Shown: positions 53,152-61,426 of the stretch, in pieces
How positions within the stretch are numbered: the first letter of the stretch is position 1
Layout: every line of letters begins with the position of its first letter
Assembly: GCA_965220245.1 (NCBI GenBank)
Contig: CBDCPI010000008.1
Location: forward strand, 1-64,000
Length of the DNA stretch: 64,000 nt
Reading direction: 5' to 3'
Source: CBDCPI01 sp965220245
GTDB taxonomy: Bacteria > Chloroflexota > Dehalococcoidia > Lucifugimonadales > UBA3495
Notes under the pieces: model-generated
Databases searched by the model: none
Told to the model about the DNA's origin: nothing
The model's input: only the letters and a program-made list of their open reading frames with translations
Made by a program: the position numbers and the translations under genes

Positions 53152-55173
53152 ATGGCTACGTATAAAAAGCATGAGGCGCAAGAGTGGGCTTGGGAGAACC
53201 TGAAGGGCCAGTGGACTACGCTGATTACCCCCTTCACCGAAGACAACCGTTTCGACCGGGAAGGGATGAAGCGCAACATCCGCCACATCCGCAGTCTGGG
53301 CACTGCCGGCGCCGGCTGCACTTGGGGCATGGGCGAGTTCTGGAGCCTGACCCACGAGGAGCGAATTGACGTCATGGACTCGGTGGCCGAAGAGGCCGCG
53401 GGCCGGTGGCCCATCGGCGCCCACGTCACCCACACCTCGGCCCCGGAAATGCTCTCCTTGGCGCGCCACGCCGAAGAGCGGGACTTCGACCTGCTCATCG
53501 TCGCCCCGCCCTACATTGTCACCAAGACTGAAGACCAGGTCGTGGAGTACGTCCGGCTGCTGGCCGACCACACCAACCTGGGGATCATGTTCTATAACTC
53601 GCCCCAGTTCGGCATCGTGATGAGCACCCACGGGCTGGAACGCCTCTGCCGCATCCCCAACGTGGTTGGAGTCAAGGAAGCCAGCTTCAACCAGCAGATT
53701 TCCATCGAGGCGCACTTGACCCTAGGTAAAGACTACGTCATCAGCACCCCCGACGAATGGATCTTCTTTAAGGCCCAGGAACTCGGCTTCCGGCAGCAGG
53801 TGATGTTCTCCAACACCTCCGACTGGCGGTTCGACGTTCCCGGCGCCAATTATTACGTGCAGTTCATCGACCGGGCCACTCAGGGCGACTTCGACGAGGC
53901 CTTCTATGACCGGCACATCCGGCGCTTGAACGAGTTGTCCGACACTTGGTGGACCCGGACCATGGACAAGTACAACGGGGCGCTACCGGTGTCGATGGTC
54001 AAGCACTGGGCCAAACTGATGGGCTTGGCTGCGGGCGCTCCCCGCCCGCCCCTGATCGACCTGACGCCGCAAGAGAAGGCCCAATTGGGCGAGGAATTGG
54101 AGCCCCTCAAGCCCCAGGTCCCGGTACCTGCCACACCCGCTCAACCTCGGGCTGCTTGGTTGGACGGCAACAACAACTTCGCCTCCGGAATGCTGCTGAT
54201 GGTGAGCGTTCAGGATGTCGACGAGGCCCTGGAGGCCGAGCAGGGCGGCGCGGACGTGGTCGACGTCAAGAACCTGCAAGAAGCCTTGGTGGGCTCCGGG
54301 CATCCTTCCATAGTGCGGCAAGTGCGGGGCATCATCCCGGTGGAGAAACACGTGAGCGTGACCCTGGGAGTGGTGCCGAACCAGCCGGGCACGGTGGCCA
54401 TGGCGGTCTATGCCGCCGCCCAAATGGACGCCACCTCGGTGAAAGTTGGCTTCCAGCGGGGCAGCTACGAATCAGCCGTTCAGGTGTTACAGGAGTCGCG
54501 CCGGGCCCTGGAGGGTTTCAACACCAAGCTGATCGGTTCGGTATTCGCCGACAACGAGCTTTACGAGGACGGCCTCGATCCCCACTGCATGGTGCAGTTA
54601 GCCAAGGACAGCGATTGCGACGGCTTCCTCATCGACACTCTGACCAAGGACGGCCGCAACCTGTTTGACTTCATGCCGGAGCCGGTGCTCCGCGGCATTG
54701 TGTTGCAGGGTAAGCAGCTTGGCATGAGCACCGCCCTCTCCGGCCACCTGAAGATAAGCGATTTAGACGAGCTGGCCCGCATCAACCCCGACATCGTCGG
54801 CGTGCGCGGCGCGGTCTGCTCCAACGGCGATCGCGGCCGGGCGGTAGCCTGGGAAGCGGTGGCCGAATTCAAGCGGCAGTTGGACCTGCGAAAAAGCGGT
54901 GAGGTCAGCGTCCACGGCGACATGGCCCCGATAGTCGCCAATGGAGGCTCCGGCGGTTGGGTTGTCATCGACGGCCGTGGCAAGAGCTGCGCCGGGGTCA
55001 TCGCCGCCTTGACCTACCAGATGGAGCACGACCGGCAATCTTTCGTAGAAGCTATCCTGGCCGACGCCCTCAACATCTACGACGTCATCTTATGGGCCGA
55101 GAACGCGGGGCATCGATTGCTCACCCAACGCAAGGACCCCGACGGCGCCACCCGGGTGCTGATCCAGCCGTAG
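53152..55173 (+). CDS. Fusion of a DHDPS/NAL-family aldolase with an MfnB-like (DUF556) domain
   Basis: The 673-residue product joins two barrels. Residues about 20-320 are a dihydrodipicolinate synthase/N-acetylneuraminate lyase-type aldolase with Tyr148 (IMFYNSP) and Schiff-base Lys175 (VVGVKEAS). Residues about 345-590 match MfnB, (5-formylfuran-3-yl)methyl phosphate synthase: Lys373 (DVVDVKN) and Lys431 (SVKVGF) are 58 residues apart, as are Lys27 and Lys85 of MfnB, and LIDTLTKDG supplies the catalytic Asp motif. A C-terminal segment of about 80 residues is unassigned. The ATG at 53152 is preferred to a GTG at 53143. The native reaction is unknown; MfnB makes the furan precursor of methanofuran from two glyceraldehyde-3-phosphates. 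Confidence 0.8.
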   Translation: MATYKKHEAQEWAWENLKGQWTTLITPFTEDNRFDREGMKRNIRHIRSLGTAGAGCTWGMGEFWSLTHEERIDVMDSVAEEAAGRWPIGAHVTHTSAPEMLSLARHAEERDFDLLIVAPPYIVTKTEDQVVEYVRLLADHTNLGIMFYNSPQFGIVMSTHGLERLCRIPNVVGVKEASFNQQISIEAHLTLGKDYVISTPDEWIFFKAQELGFRQQVMFSNTSDWRFDVPGANYYVQFIDRATQGDFDEAFYDRHIRRLNELSDTWWTRTMDKYNGALPVSMVKHWAKLMGLAAGAPRPPLIDLTPQEKAQLGEELEPLKPQVPVPATPAQPRAAWLDGNNNFASGMLLMVSVQDVDEALEAEQGGADVVDVKNLQEALVGSGHPSIVRQVRGIIPVEKHVSVTLGVVPNQPGTVAMAVYAAAQMDATSVKVGFQRGSYESAVQVLQESRRALEGFNTKLIGSVFADNELYEDGLDPHCMVQLAKDSDCDGFLIDTLTKDGRNLFDFMPEPVLRGIVLQGKQLGMSTALSGHLKISDLDELARINPDIVGVRGAVCSNGDRGRAVAWEAVAEFKRQLDLRKSGEVSVHGDMAPIVANGGSGGWVVIDGRGKSCAGVIAALTYQMEHDRQSFVEAILADALNIYDVILWAENAGHRLLTQRKDPDGATRVLIQP

Positions 55174-55207
55174 AGGCCCAGACAGACACCGGGCAACGAG
55201 GCCGACC

Positions 55208-55762
55208 ATGACTACCCCAAAAGTAAAGCCCCGGCTCACCTACGAGGACTACCTTAAAACTCCGGACGATGAGCGCTACGAGCTTCTGGACGGTGAGTTG
55301 ATTATGGCTCCCAGCCCTAGAGAGGTCCACCAGATTATTAGCTTGAACCTGAGTTCGCTGCTACATCAATTTGTTAGGCAGCAAAACTTGGGGCGGGTGT
55401 TCACTGCTCCTTACGACGTTAAGCTGACTGACACAGACCTAGTACAGCCGGACATCCTGTTTGTGTCCAATGCGCGGTCAAGCATCAGGACTCCCAACAA
55501 TATTCAGGGCGCGCCCGACTTGGTGGTCGAGATACTGTCTCCATCAACCACCAAGCGCGACTGGAACTACAAGCGAGCCTTATACGCCCGGCACGGCGTG
55601 ACCGAGTACTGGCTAGTCGACCCGGAGGCCCACACGGTGATTGTGCTGCGGCTAAACGAAGGAGTGTACGAAGTTGCGGGCCTCTATGGGGAGGGCAGCA
55701 CCCTAGCTTCGCCTATGCTTGAAGGATTCACCCTGGAAGTGGACGAAATCTTTCCGGCTTAG
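55208..55762 (+). CDS. Uma2-family PD-(D/E)XK nuclease-like protein
   Basis: The 184-residue product has the Uma2 (DUF820) pattern: TYEDYLKTPDDERYELLDGELIMAPSP, LVQPDILFV (acidic residue), PDLVVEILSPSTTKRDWNYKRALYARHGVTEYWLVDP (Glu and Lys of the nuclease fold), and the C-terminal hydrophobic stretch. These are abundant in Chloroflexota and cyanobacteria and their role is unclear; a transposon-linked nuclease role has been suggested. It ends overlapping the tail of speE on the opposite strand. Confidence 0.85.
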   Translation: MTTPKVKPRLTYEDYLKTPDDERYELLDGELIMAPSPREVHQIISLNLSSLLHQFVRQQNLGRVFTAPYDVKLTDTDLVQPDILFVSNARSSIRTPNNIQGAPDLVVEILSPSTTKRDWNYKRALYARHGVTEYWLVDPEAHTVIVLRLNEGVYEVAGLYGEGSTLASPMLEGFTLEVDEIFPA

Positions 55763-56670
55763 ACCATGAAAATCGGGGATGCGTCCCGGTTGATCCGTTG
55801 TTCTTCTGAAATGCCGAGGCGCAGGAACTTGGGCAACGCAAACATGGCGGTGTGGGTTTCCCCGTCGTAGTTCTTTAGCGTCTTGCTTACCCGCTCCGCC
55901 AGCAAGTTGTCCACTTGCCCGGGGGAAAGCGGCGGCAACGGGTCGTCGGACGCCAAGGTAAATCCCCACAGGGTCTGGAAGGCGGGGACATGGACTTGGG
56001 CCGGCATCGTATAGTTGAAGACGCTGCCCACGGTTTTGTAAATCGCGGTGAAACACTCGTGAAAACTAAGCAGTCCGGCGGGGCCCGATTGGGTCACCAG
56101 AATGCCCCCCGGTTTTAACTTGGCTTTGACGATCCGGTAAAACTCCTCGGTGTAAAGCAGATAGGCGACGCCCGACTCCAAGGGGTCGACTAGGTCCATG
56201 ATCATCAGGTCGAATTTCTCGGAGCCGCTGGAAAGATATTCTCTGGCGTCTTGGTGCAACAGGGTTACCCGGGGATCATCGAAGCTCCCTTGGTGATGCC
56301 TTGGCAAGTAGCGGCGGCACAAGTCCACGACTTCTTGGTCCAAGTCCAGCATCGAAACACGTGCCACCGCTTTGTGGGCCAGCGTTTCTCTCAGGGTAGC
56401 GCCCTCTCCGCCGCCGCCAATGAAAACATCCCGGGGTTCCGGGTGCAAAATCATCGCCGGATGCACCAGGGCCTCGTGATAAATGTGCTCGTCCCGCTCG
56501 GTCGATTGGGTTTTGCCGTCGAGGACTAGGCTACGCCCGAATACCGCCGACTCCAGCACGTCCACCTTTTGGTAGGCAGTTTCCCCGGAATAGATCACCT
56601 CCCGGACCTTCAGCATCGTTGCAAGTTCCGGGAAAATAGTTTCGACATACCAGTTGCCGGAAACGTCCAT
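55759..56670 (-). CDS. speE: Aminopropyltransferase (spermidine synthase family)
   Basis: The 303-residue product is a Rossmann-fold aminopropyltransferase: DVFIGGGGEGATLRETLAH (dcAdoMet binding), LDLDQEVVDLCRRYLP, QDAREYL and DLVDPLESGVAYLLYTEEFY (acidic polyamine-binding loop). It transfers an aminopropyl group from decarboxylated AdoMet, presumably made by SpeD upstream, to a polyamine. The DPLESGVAYLLY loop is more like thermospermine or agmatine types than canonical spermidine synthase; the acceptor is uncertain. speD lies 20 bases upstream in the same operon. Confidence 0.9.
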   Translation of the reverse strand: MDVSGNWYVETIFPELATMLKVREVIYSGETAYQKVDVLESAVFGRSLVLDGKTQSTERDEHIYHEALVHPAMILHPEPRDVFIGGGGEGATLRETLAHKAVARVSMLDLDQEVVDLCRRYLPRHHQGSFDDPRVTLLHQDAREYLSSGSEKFDLMIMDLVDPLESGVAYLLYTEEFYRIVKAKLKPGGILVTQSGPAGLLSFHECFTAIYKTVGSVFNYTMPAQVHVPAFQTLWGFTLASDDPLPPLSPGQVDNLLAERVSKTLKNYDGETHTAMFALPKFLRLGISEEQRINRDASPIFMV

Positions 56671-56690
56671 ACCCTTGGGGGACTGTGGAG

Positions 56691-57056
56691 TCAGCTAGAG
56701 GCCGCTTTCAGGGTGGTGCCTCGAGGAAGTTCGACATAGTCGGGGCCTTGAGACTCCAGCTTATCGATCAAGATCTCCGCGGCTTCTTTAGGCCGGAACG
56801 AGTTGCTGCAAGCGAAGACATCCGCCGCCGCGTAGCCAAACTCCGGCCAAGTATGGATTGAGATGTGCGACTCGGCGATGGCTAGAATACCGGTTACGCC
56901 TTGAGGACTGAATCTGTGGAAAGATTCACCGACCACCGTGGCTCCCAATTCGTGGGCGGTGTCGAGGAGTGTCTGGCGGATAAAGTCGATGTCGTTCAGG
57001 AGTTTGGGATTACACTCCCTGAGCTCCAGCAATAAATGAATACCTAGTCCATTCAA
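56691..57056 (-). CDS. speD: S-adenosylmethionine decarboxylase proenzyme (SpeD/SpeH type)
   Basis: This small (121-residue) pyruvoyl enzyme makes decarboxylated AdoMet. The self-cleavage site reads AESHISIHTWPE, with the Ser after ESHI converted to the pyruvoyl group; DVFACSNSFRP carries the catalytic Cys. It is the short bacterial/archaeal type. It lies directly upstream of speE, the usual pair for polyamine synthesis. Its upstream flank is the IS element. Confidence 0.95.
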   Translation of the reverse strand: MNGLGIHLLLELRECNPKLLNDIDFIRQTLLDTAHELGATVVGESFHRFSPQGVTGILAIAESHISIHTWPEFGYAAADVFACSNSFRPKEAAEILIDKLESQGPDYVELPRGTTLKAASS

Positions 57057-57238
57057 TCACCTGCCCTCCTGCCTATTGATTTGCCGTTTCAGGCACAAGC
57101 ACCAATTCTAATTGCCCAACCGTAGGTAATCAATACCCAAATGAATACAGGATGTCACCGCTAGGCAGTCGACAGTGGAGAACACCCCGATTATGAAGCT
57201 GCGGTGATTGTGGGGGGATGCCTATAGAGCCTAGAAAC

Positions 57239-58321
57239 GGCTTTGTTGAATGAATGGGAGGTAGTGTTAAGCTGGAGGCATGAAGCGAACACCGCAAGCC
57301 TCCAAAGCTCGTCCCAAGAAACGCACCACCACCAGGAAATCCCAGTATCGGATACGTAACTGGCATGACTACAACGAAAGCCTGGTCCAGCGGGGTTCAA
57401 TAACCCTATGGACCAGCGAAGAGGATATTGGGGCCTGGAAGCCCGACGGCCCCCGAAAGCGCGGTGGGCAGTTTCAGTATTCCGATGGAGCAATCCAGTG
57501 TCTGTTGATGGTGCGCAGCGTCTTCCACTTGACCCTGAGGGCTGCCGAAGGGTTTCTCCGGTCCGTGTTTCACTTGCTGGAGTGGGATTTGCCGGTGCCG
57601 GACTATACCACCCTCTGCAAGCGCGCCAAGCGCCTGGGGGTTTCCTTGCTCAGGAAAGCTGCTGGGCCCTTGCACCTGGTACTGGACAGCACCGGGTTGA
57701 AAGTCTTTGGGGAGGGAGAATGGAAGGTGCGTCAGCATGGCTATACCAAACGGCGCACCTGGAGGAAGCTCCATCTAAGCGTGGACAGTGAAACCCAGGA
57801 GATCCAGGCCGTGGTACTGAGCGAGGCCAGCCTGGACGATGCGGGAGCGGTGCCCGAACTTCTGGACCAGAGCACCGAGTCAGTGGAGCAGGTGGGTGGC
57901 GATGGGGCCTACGACAAAAGGAAGGTATATGAGGGCTGCGCTGTCAGAGGTGTCAGGCGGGTAGCAATTCCACCTCGAAAGGATGCCCGTATCTGGCAGC
58001 ATGGGAACTGTGCCGCCCCGCCCCTGGTGCGGGACGAGAACCTGAGAAGGATTCGGAAGGTAGGACGTAAGCGGTGGAAACAAGAGTCGGGCTATCATCG
58101 GCGTTCCCTGGCCGAGACTGCCATGTTTCGGTTCAAGACCATCTTTGGTTCCTATCTTCAGGCCAGGAAGTTACCGCAGCAGAAGGTGGAAGCCAAGGTA
58201 AAGTGTGCCGCTTTGAATCGGATGACCCACTTGGGAATGCCGGATAGCTATCGAGTAGCATAGCTCGATTCAAAGGGTGTCGGGACATTTCATGTGCTGC
58301 CAATATTCATGCAACAAAGCC
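57239..58321. mobile_element. IS5-family element of the IS903 group
   Basis: Terminal inverted repeats GGCTTTGTTGAATGAAT (57239-57255) and its inverted copy ending at 58321 (one mismatch in 17) bound 1083 bp containing one transposase gene. The ends match the GGCTTTGTTGAATAAAT ends of IS903. The flanking 9 bases (CCTAGAAAC and GAGTTAAGC) do not match, so no target duplication remains. Confidence 0.85.
57280..58263 (+). CDS. IS5-family transposase (IS903 group)
   Basis: The 327-residue product has the DDE catalytic pattern: LDSTGLKVFGEGEWKVRQHG (first Asp), GGDGAYDKRK (second Asp) and SLAETAMFRFKTIFG (Glu). The frame is intact from ATG to TAG, so the enzyme may be active. GGAGG precedes the ATG with short spacing. 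It lies inside its inverted repeats between speD and a small coiled-coil gene. Confidence 0.93.
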   Translation: MKRTPQASKARPKKRTTTRKSQYRIRNWHDYNESLVQRGSITLWTSEEDIGAWKPDGPRKRGGQFQYSDGAIQCLLMVRSVFHLTLRAAEGFLRSVFHLLEWDLPVPDYTTLCKRAKRLGVSLLRKAAGPLHLVLDSTGLKVFGEGEWKVRQHGYTKRRTWRKLHLSVDSETQEIQAVVLSEASLDDAGAVPELLDQSTESVEQVGGDGAYDKRKVYEGCAVRGVRRVAIPPRKDARIWQHGNCAAPPLVRDENLRRIRKVGRKRWKQESGYHRRSLAETAMFRFKTIFGSYLQARKLPQQKVEAKVKCAALNRMTHLGMPDSYRVA

Positions 58322-58393
58322 GAGTTAAGCGGTAAAGTCCGGGCCAAGTGTAACGCAAAGGCGCGGGAACGCCAAGAACTTCCTGAACTCGGT

Positions 58394-58639
58394 CTACCCC
58401 AAGAACACCTTTACCCCAATTGCGATCAGCCCGGCCGCTATGGCGCCGCCGACGCCGAAAAGCGAGAAAATCAGCTTGTCCATGCGCTGATTCAACGTGT
58501 CTATGCGCTGATTCAATTCAAGCATTCGCTGGTCCAAGCGCTGGCTTAATTCAAGCATTCGCGCGTTCATTTGTTCCTGCTGTCCTTCCAGCCTTCCAAT
58601 GGCGCGCATTACGTCTGCCAGTGCCGATTCGGTAGTCAT
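58394..58639 (-). CDS. Small coiled-coil membrane-anchored protein
   Basis: The 81-residue product has a heptad-rich coiled coil (RLEGQQEQMNARMLELSQRL and QRMLELNQRIDTLNQRMDK) and a C-terminal hydrophobic segment (SLFGVGGAIAAGLIAIGVKVF) that is probably a membrane helix. The coil repeats of about 6-7 residues (LNQRID, LNQRMD) show local duplication. Function unknown. The ATG at 58639 is preferred to a GTG two codons upstream. Confidence 0.6.
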   Translation of the reverse strand: MTTESALADVMRAIGRLEGQQEQMNARMLELSQRLDQRMLELNQRIDTLNQRMDKLIFSLFGVGGAIAAGLIAIGVKVFLG

Positions 58640-58687
58640 GCTCACCCTATCCGGCCTCTGCTTGAATTAAACCGCGTCTGGCGTTCC

Positions 58688-59794
58688 TTACGCGAAGATG
58701 TCCAGCGGCAGGAAGGCGGAGACGACGAAGTTGGGCACGTCGACAATTTCACTCAGCTTCAGGTCGACCGCAACGCTGCAAATGCAATAGGCTTGCTCTC
58801 GGGTCCAACCCCGCTCCATGAGCAATTGTATCATGTTCAGCAGGGCGCTCCGGGCGGCCAGGGTGGCGTTCTCCGACTCGTTCACCCCATCCTCAGCGAT
58901 GCACATGCCGGTGGACGCGATGAAGCGGCGAGGGGCCGCCATTTCCGGGCTAATAAAGTAGTCGTCCCGTTCGAAGACCGGTAACCGGATGTTGCGGCGG
59001 GTGGCTTCACCCTTGCGCACTTGAAAGCTGACGTGCAGGGTGCAGTCCATCTCCACGGCGGTGCCGCAGCACTCCGAATCTCCTTGGGCGAAATGGGCGT
59101 CTCCGGCGGAAAAAAGGGCGCCATCGGTGAACACCGGCAGCAAGAGCCTAGTCCCGGCGGTGAGCTGCTTGATGTCCAGGTTGCCGCCGTGCTCCCGGGG
59201 AGGAATCGTCCGCAGCCCCTCCGACGCCAACGGCTCGGTAGCCGGCACCGCGCCGTGAGGGTCGGGGCCCAAGACCGCCCCACCCCGGCGGCGCAACTCT
59301 TCCTCTCGCAGCAATATTTCCTGGCGCAACTGGCGGGACGGGGCGACTCCGATGGTGCCCATGAAAGGAGCGCCCAGCACCCGGACCCCTGGCAGTTGAG
59401 GAGACTCGGCGTAGCCGTCGCTAATGTTCCAGTGGACCACGTAGGGGTCCAAGAACACATCGCGGAGGAAACCGAAGCCGGGAATTATGGTGGTGAACCC
59501 CCACGACGCGGACTCGATGTTGAGGATATTAACCTCTAGGAGGTCCCCCGGTTCGGCACCTTGTACGTAAACCGGGCCGGTCAAGGGATGCACCAAGCCC
59601 AGGTCGATATTCAGCAGGTCTTCGTTCCTGGAAGTGGGCGTTACCCCGCCGTCGATGGCGTTCCGGGTCTGGAGGACGACCTCCTCGCCCGGCTCGGCCT
59701 CAACGGCTGGCGGAATGTCGGGATGCCAGCGGTTGTGGCCTTTGGTGGGTTCGCCGGCACAGTTTTTGCTGTAATCAAGCTCGATGCTCTTCAA
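58688..59794 (-). CDS. Acetamidase/formamidase family protein
   Basis: The TTG at 59794 follows GGGAGGG by 4 bases and starts MKSIELDYSKNCAGE, giving 368 residues; the longer frame adds an unlikely 30. The family signature includes GHNRWHPDIPPAVEAEPGEEV, GPVYVQGAEPGDLLEVNI, PPREHGGNLDIKQL, and DAHFAQGDSECCGTAVEM with its acidic/His residues. Members hydrolyse short-chain amides such as formamide or acetamide to acid and ammonia. It is isolated on the minus strand between the coiled-coil gene and a repeat-rich gap. Confidence 0.9.
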   Translation of the reverse strand: MKSIELDYSKNCAGEPTKGHNRWHPDIPPAVEAEPGEEVVLQTRNAIDGGVTPTSRNEDLLNIDLGLVHPLTGPVYVQGAEPGDLLEVNILNIESASWGFTTIIPGFGFLRDVFLDPYVVHWNISDGYAESPQLPGVRVLGAPFMGTIGVAPSRQLRQEILLREEELRRRGGAVLGPDPHGAVPATEPLASEGLRTIPPREHGGNLDIKQLTAGTRLLLPVFTDGALFSAGDAHFAQGDSECCGTAVEMDCTLHVSFQVRKGEATRRNIRLPVFERDDYFISPEMAAPRRFIASTGMCIAEDGVNESENATLAARSALLNMIQLLMERGWTREQAYCICSVAVDLKLSEIVDVPNFVVSAFLPLDIFA

Positions 59795-60421
59795 TGCACC
59801 CTCCCTTAACCTAGGACTTAACCAAGCAGCAGCATTATAGCCTACTGGGGAAGCAGCCCCAACCGGCCCACCGTCCCTCGCCACAGGGCCTTTTCATTAC
59901 CTGCCGAAACCCCACCCGCGGTAGCCCTTCAGCAGGCTCAGGACAGGCCTGCCGGACCCTATAGTAGTATGTTCAGGATGAGCGTTCGGGGGACGCAAGG
60001 ACGCAATGGCGCGAGGTTTTTCTGCTTATTCCTTATGAATGCTGCTAGTGGTCGAACAGCTTTGCATTGATGGATGAAGAGGTTGAAGTTTAATGCGTGA
60101 GCACCATTGTCCCAATATTGCCGGGCAATCACGCCAATCTCGGCTACTCCTCATTTCAAAGATTTCGGACTACTAGCGCCTTCGTGTACCTCTCACCCTA
60201 AACGCTAAACGTTTTTCGATCCTTGCGTCTCTGCGTCCTTGCGCCTTTGCGTTATTCCGTATCCGCTTTCAATTCCTCGCCAAGAAGCTGGTTGACGGCT
60301 GTCCGCAAACCCTGGATACTGACCGTGGTCCGATGGCCCGGCAAGGGCCTGCCGCCGCTTCTTGGCCCGCGGGGGCCATCCTTTCCGTTGCCCTGTATTC
60401 TCCATACTCAAGGAGGTTATG
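59795..60421. other. 627-bp intergenic region with repeat fragments
   Basis: Between the divergent acetamidase and LLM genes lie CTTCAGCAGGCTCAGGACAGGCCT (about 59926, dispersed repeat), a GGACGCAAGGACGCAATGGCGCG copy (59993) and CCTTGCGTCTCTGCGTCCTTGCGCC (part of 60218-60252). A plus-strand scrap near 60030-60180 (TPISATPHFKDFG) is interrupted by two TGA codons and may be a gene relic; I cannot name it. No intact gene is supported. Confidence 0.5.
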
Positions 60422-61291
60422 ATGCAGTTGGGCGCTATTTTCCCTCAGACCGAGATTGGAGCGGACCCGGCCGGGGTCCGAGACTTTGCCCAGGCCGCCG
60501 AGTCGCTGGGATATGAGCACTTGCTGGTGTTTGACCACGTGTTGGGAGCCGACGCCAGCAAGCGCGATGGATGGGAGCGCCCCTACCAGCACACCGATAT
60601 GTTCCACGAGATATTCGTGCTGTTCGGTTATTTGGCGGGGATTACCGAGAAGATCGAGTTGACCAGCGGCGTGTTGATCCTGGGACAGCGGCAAACGGCG
60701 TTGGTGGCCAAGCAGGCCGCCGAAGTGGATGTGCTTACCGGAGGCCGCTTGCGGTTGGGCATCGGCATCGGCTGGAATGAGGTGGAGTACGAGGCGCTGG
60801 GAGAGGACTTTTCCACTCGGGGGCGTAAGAGCGTCGAGCAAATACGGTTGATGCGCGCTTTGTGGACCCAAGAGGTGGTCTCATTTCAGGGCCGCTACCA
60901 CCAAGTAACCCATGCGGGGATTAACCCTCTGCCGGTCCAACAGCCCATCCCGATCTGGTTCGGCGGCGGCGCTGAGCGAGTCGTCCGCCGCGTGGGCCGC
61001 CTTGGCGACGGCTGGTTCCCCCAGTTCCAACCCGACAGCGCCGGGCAAGAACGCATCGCCCAGATGCACGAGTATGCCAAAGAGGCCGGCCGGGACCCCG
61101 GCAGCATCGGCATCGAGGGACGGGTAGGCTTGGCCGACAGCGGAGACCCCGATGATTGGCAGAAGAAGGCCGAGGCTTGGGCGGAAGTGGGAGCCACCCA
61201 CTTGTCGGTAAACACCATGAGAGCCGGGCTAAAGGGGCCGGACCAGCATATCGACGCCATCCGCCGCTTTAAAGAAGCTGTATCAGCTTAG
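60422..61291 (+). CDS. LLM-class (F420-dependent) oxidoreductase
   Basis: The 289-residue product is a luciferase-like monooxygenase-family protein: MQLGAIFPQTEIGADPAGVRDFAQAAE, LTSGVLILGQRQTALVAKQAAEVDVLTGGRLRLGIGIGWNEVEYEALG (characteristic loop, partly shown) and PIPIWFGGGAERVVRR. The family uses F420 or FMN to oxidise alcohols or reduce double bonds; the cofactor cannot be told from this sequence alone. AAGGAGG precedes two tandem ATGs; the second (60422) has better spacing. Confidence 0.88.
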   Translation: MQLGAIFPQTEIGADPAGVRDFAQAAESLGYEHLLVFDHVLGADASKRDGWERPYQHTDMFHEIFVLFGYLAGITEKIELTSGVLILGQRQTALVAKQAAEVDVLTGGRLRLGIGIGWNEVEYEALGEDFSTRGRKSVEQIRLMRALWTQEVVSFQGRYHQVTHAGINPLPVQQPIPIWFGGGAERVVRRVGRLGDGWFPQFQPDSAGQERIAQMHEYAKEAGRDPGSIGIEGRVGLADSGDPDDWQKKAEAWAEVGATHLSVNTMRAGLKGPDQHIDAIRRFKEAVSA

Positions 61292-61349
61292 GGATAAGTT
61301 GGTGGTCACCAGTCACCGAGATTGGCGCCGCCGGTGACTGCGGTCGAGG

Positions 61350-61371
61350 GGGGCTAGGCAGTCCTAGCCCC
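61350..61371. terminator. Hairpin between convergent LLM and coaBC genes
   Basis: A perfect 9-bp stem (GGGGCTAGG/CCTAGCCCC) with a 4-base loop lies between the two convergent stops, followed on the plus strand by an AT-rich TATTCGATTT. It probably terminates transcription in the plus direction. Confidence 0.6.
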
Positions 61372-61426
61372 TATTCGATTTGGCCAGTGGAAGGTAGACC
61401 TGCTGCCGGATGGAGTGGGGGTTAAC

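Noticed and set aside
60030..60180. A gene in the 59795-60421 gap
   Set aside because: The only protein-like frame is interrupted by two TGA codons and lacks any start or recognisable family.
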